Shown: in pieces, positions 25,431 through 28,536 of the stretch
Layout: each line of letters starts with the position of its first letter
How positions within the stretch are numbered: position 1 is the stretch's first letter
Origin: Pelargonium cotyledonis
Lineage: Eukaryota > Streptophyta > Magnoliopsida > Geraniales > Geraniaceae
DNA length: 28,536 bases
Assembly: GCA_036897625.1 (NCBI GenBank)
Contig: JAYMTA010000451.1
Location: 1 to 28,536 of the forward strand
Direction of reading: 5' to 3'
Program-made: the position numbers and the translations under genes
The notes under the pieces: generated by a model
Told to the model about the DNA's origin: nothing
The model's input: the letters and a program-made list of their open reading frames with translations, nothing else
Databases searched by the model: none

Positions 25431-27456
25431 ATGGAATTGTCGGAAGAAAATCTGAAAGGCGTTGTGTTGGCAATGCTGTCCAGTTGGTTCATTGGGGCTA
25501 GCTTCATCGTCAAGAAGAAAGGCCTTCGCAGAGCTGCTGCTGCTGCTGCTGGCGTCAGAGCTGGTACAAACAATTTCTTTTCAATTGGGTTTTCGATTTT
25601 CTGTCATGGGTTCGTCTTAATTTCAATCTTCAATTCATCTCCAGGAGTTGGTGGCCATTCCTATCTCTTGGAGCCTCTCTGGTGGTTGGGCATGACCACA
25701 AGTAGTAACTTTTCATTTTCTTCTTCTTTAATTTGTTGCCTTGTATTTTGCTTTGCCTATAATTTGCAAATCAAACATGTTTCAATTTCTGGTTCTGTGA
25801 TTTATTATGCAGTGATCATTGGAGAGATTGCAAACTTTGTAGCATATGCATTTGCCCCTGCTATTCTTGTTACCCCTCTTGGTTCTTTAAGCATTATTGT
25901 TAGGTATTTTTTTTTGTTGTTTTTGTTTTTGCTATTTCCATATATATATATGTACTGTATTATTAGGTAATTGCTTCTTCTTGTTGCCCCAAACAGTGCT
26001 GTGTTAGCTCACTTTATATTGAAGGAGAAGTTGCACAAACTCGGGATGTTAGGCTGCTTGATGTGCATTGCCGGTTCTGTTGTTATTGTTATACACGCGC
26101 CTCAGGAGCATCCTGTCCATTCTGTTCTCGAGATATGGAGTATGGCGACTCAACCAGGTTGGAGCGAGTTCGTCGCATTTAAGTTCCTTAATTCCCCTAT
26201 GTTACTGATTTGTGAATTGACTAAACTATACGTTTTGTATCAGCCTTTTTGCTTTATGTGGCCGTTGTCATTGTGTTGGTGTTCATTCTGGTCTTCCATT
26301 ATGCACCACGATCCGGTCGCACAAACGTTTTAGTTTTCACTGGCATTTGTTCGTTGATGGGTTCTCTCTCAGTAAATTGCTCAAACTTACTATGGCTTTA
26401 TAATTGCTTTGTGCAACGGTGTGTACCACCACATTTTCGGTAATGTTTGATGTGTGATCATGCAGGTGATGAGTGTTAAAGCTCTCGGGACTTCGCTAAA
26501 ACTGACATTTGAAGGAACGAACCAATTAATCTACCCGGAGACCTGGTTTTTTGTGTGCGTTGTGTTGACATGTGTGATCATACAAATGAACTATCTGAAC
26601 AAGGTTAGCAATGCAGATTTTAAATTACTCCAACTGACATTAATTGTTTTCCATTATATATTCTTGATTTCTATACTGTCGTATTAGTTTTCAAGTTTAT
26701 TTAACAGTTTCTTCATTCCGAATTTTGTTGTTACTTGAGTTTTCTGCTCTAATGACACAAATGTGACGTTTCAGGCACTCGACACTTTCAACACTGCGGT
26801 TGTATCCCCTATATATTATGTCTTATTCACAACGCTGACAATCCTCGCCAGCGTAATAATGTTTAAGGTACTCTTGGGATAGCATGCAATTGTTTTATAC
26901 TGTCGTGTCACGTGCAACTTCATTTTCTTAGTTACATGTTACAAGGAAGAAAACCCCCAAACTCGACTCTGCTATTGAGGCATGATTTGGGTTGCGAGTT
27001 TCGCTCAAAAACGTCCCATAACTAATGCTTCACTAGAGGGGCAATTCAAGCGACAAATCTATTCTTGTTATGGCTTGAATACTGAAATGACGAACATTTT
27101 TTTTCTTCTTTCAGGATTGGGATAACCAAAGTGTGGCAAGCATTGTATCAGAAATTTGTGGCTTAGTTGTTGTGCTCTCGGGGTCAACCATGTTGCACAC
27201 GACCAAAGACTACGAGAGAACGAGCAAAGATTTTGAGAGAAATTCATCGTTCATAGGTTTGTGACTTCTTTCAGACGTTGAATGTGATTAATTTTAAGGT
27301 CTAAAGAATTTGGAATCATCGGTAAGTTTGATGGTAACAAGTGCAGGAAGCTATGCACCATTGTCTCCAACATTATCTTCCCGACTTTGTGCGGGAAGCG
27401 GAGAGTTTAAGCATGATGACGAAGATTATGGAAATTCGGAGGAAACATACTTTTAA
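25431..27456 (+). CDS. NIPA-family (DUF803) membrane protein, putative magnesium transporter (350 aa, nine exons)
   Basis: Exons: 25431-25563, 25645-25701, 25813-25903, 25997-26157, 26244-26371, 26466-26603, 26775-26867, 27115-27256, 27347-27456; they sum to 1,053 bases. The protein has about nine hydrophobic segments, starting with GVVLAMLSSWFIGASFIV (10-27). Family blocks are all present: SFIVKKKGL, YLLEPLWWLGM, EIANFVAYAFAPAILVTPLG, AVLAHFILKEKL, HAPQE, MSVKALG, QMNYLNKALDTFNTAVVSP and SVIMFKDWD. Animal NIPA proteins carry Mg2+; plant members are annotated by similarity, so the substrate is inferred. The cytosolic-looking tail (about 300-350) is polar and acidic and ends EETYF. Odd points: six alanines (35-40) from a GCT repeat where relatives have a short Gly/Ala loop, and a weak GTAGTA donor after exon 2. 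Confidence 0.93.
25533..25550 (+). repeat. (GCT)6 coding microsatellite in the NIPA gene
   Basis: Six in-frame GCT codons encode Ala35-Ala40 directly after KKKGLRR. Because the unit is a triplet, length changes would keep the reading frame. It falls in the loop after the first membrane segment. Confidence 0.9.
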
Positions 27457-27881
27457 AGGAAGGGTTTTTGTAGAGCATACTATAATTTGTTGCATAGTTA
27501 GTACTCAACATTTTTTTTGCTGATTAGCATGAGTTTTGTTTTTGACCTTCTTATTCTATTATAATCACATGAATATTTGATTAATTGGTCCCCTAATTAG
27601 GTTTAAATTACACACTTCTATACCATAGATGGTAGGTTGTAATCACTAATCATTATATGAATATGAGAAATTTAAAAAATAGAAAATAGTTGTTGCTACA
27701 TGTATATAGGGAGAGACGGGGTCCGGAATCACAGCTATAATTAATTTGTTGAGACTCGCAACCATGAGACAAGCGAAATAAATCTACGTCCACAAATTTA
27801 TTAAGGCGGACATAGGTGTTAATTGATGAGGGTGCATCATTTATTCATTATTTTTTTTTCTCTCCTCTATATATATATATA
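27457..27881 (+). other. NIPA 3' UTR and spacer
   Basis: An AATAAA lies at 27777-27782, about 320 bases after the stop, and could be the polyadenylation signal. A T run and a TATATATATATA stretch (about 27868-27880) precede the next element. No gene is seen. Confidence 0.45.
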
Positions 27882-28102
27882 GAGTAAAATATGTATCAGT
27901 TGACTGATATAATTTTATATCAGTTGCAACTTAACTAAGCCAATGAGGTGATGACACCTCATCAAATTTCACTTATACCCACCCAAGTGAATTTGTGGGA
28001 GCGGAGTGACTCGCCCGGATCCATGATTTTAAATGAGGTGTCATCGGCTCATTAGTGCAACTGATATAAAATTATATCAGTTAACTGATGTCCATATTAC
28101 TC
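27882..28102. mobile_element. MITE with long, internally palindromic terminal inverted repeats
   Basis: The left end (27882 on) reads GAGTAAAATATG then ATCAGTTGACTGATATAATT. The right end, read from 28102 on the other strand, reads GAGTAATATGGAC then ATCAGTTAACTGATATAATT. The repeats extend for about 48 bases through TTATATCAGTTGCA. Each arm is itself palindromic: ATCAGTTGACTGAT, and ACTGATATAA next to TTATATCAGT. A farther inverted pair GATGACACCTCAT / ATGAGGTGTCATC lies inside. It is 221 bases with no coding. AT-rich flanks hide the target duplication, so no superfamily is assigned. Confidence 0.8.
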
Positions 28103-28374
28103 GTATATAAATCTATGTCCAGCCTCTATTTTATAGTAGAGGATTTAAGGAAAAACTAATTAATTGTGTTTTGTGTATAATTATTGCCAGAAAACTGCTT
28201 ATTTGTTACCAGAATTTTTTTGGCAAAATATAACTTAATTATAGTTTAGATGGTTTGTCAATTTTAACTATTAAATCTTTAAAAAAAAAAAACACACACT
28301 AAAACCATTGATTACCATTCTTTCTTTCAATTTGATTGGAATAAAAAAATATATTAAAAAATTTCTTGTATTTC
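28103..28374. other. A/T-rich spacer
   Basis: It contains an A12 run followed by CACACAC near 28279-28298 and no recognisable gene or element. Confidence 0.5.
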
Positions 28375-28536
28375 TTTTTTTTTTTTTTTAAAGGAAAGAC
28401 ACTTATTTTATTAATATGAGAATGCAATATATAAGTGGGTTTTAAACTCTAAATTAGTAAACCAGACTATGATATAGAAACCCGGGCATACCCAAGTCCT
28501 ACAATCGCTGATTCTAATCATTTGTGAGGATAACCA
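28375..28536 (-). other. Minus-strand 3'-end-like sequence with A15 tail at the window edge
   Basis: Read on the minus strand, the sequence has AATAAA (28407-28412) and then, about 17 bases later, a run of 15 A (28375-28389). This order looks like a polyadenylated transcript copied back into DNA, such as a LINE or processed sequence, continuing beyond the window. It could also be an ordinary gene 3' end next to a chance A run. Confidence 0.3.

Noticed and set aside
27341..27523. 60-codon ORF over the last NIPA exon
   Set aside because: It reads the exon in the wrong frame; the correct frame from 27347 continues the protein and ends at TAA 27454-27456.

Overview
This window is nuclear DNA from a flowering plant, most likely a eudicot. 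The evidence is long T-rich introns with plant-type GT..AG borders, TATA boxes followed by CT-rich leaders, plant-type small transposons, and three genes whose products match plant families closely. I cannot name the species. No prokaryotic operon, tRNA, rRNA or CRISPR array was seen.

Three complete genes lie in the same direction on the + strand. (1) About 1200-19740 is a CHD1-type chromatin remodelling ATPase, orthologous to Arabidopsis CHR5. It has a non-coding first exon, a leader intron and 30 coding exons that join in frame to 1,759 codons plus stop. (2) About 21120-23700 is the peroxisomal serine:glyoxylate aminotransferase AGT1 of photorespiration, with a leader intron and five coding exons encoding 401 residues and a C-terminal SRI peroxisomal signal. 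(3) 25431-27456 is a NIPA-family (DUF803) membrane protein, a putative magnesium transporter, with nine coding exons and 350 residues. I assigned every splice junction by reading both sides and checking phase; the summed coding lengths of all three genes divide by three.

The spaces between and inside the genes hold small mobile elements and duplications. A Tourist-like element (31-747) with internal 92-base repeats lies upstream of the CHR5 promoter. A terminal-inverted-repeat element (8382-8840) sits inside a CHR5 intron. A tRNA-derived SINE with a 14-base target duplication (20266-20522) lies upstream of AGT1. A nested pair of Stowaway-like elements (23950-24946) lies between AGT1 and the NIPA gene, and the inner one carries gene-like cargo. 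A short element with long, internally palindromic ends lies at 27882-28102. Tandem duplications of 28, 80, 86, 111 and 160 bases occur in introns.

The three proteins act in different compartments (nucleus, peroxisome, membrane) and do not form an evident pathway. The CHR5-AGT1 neighbourhood does appear to be old: from memory the Arabidopsis orthologues have adjacent locus numbers (AT2G13370 and AT2G13360). The most useful leads are regulatory: a 25-codon upstream ORF ending 6 bases before the CHR5 start, a GC-AG intron, a duplicated 5' splice site, a CT microsatellite serving as a polypyrimidine tract, and the nested Stowaway with cargo. I found no evidence of a wholly new biological system.
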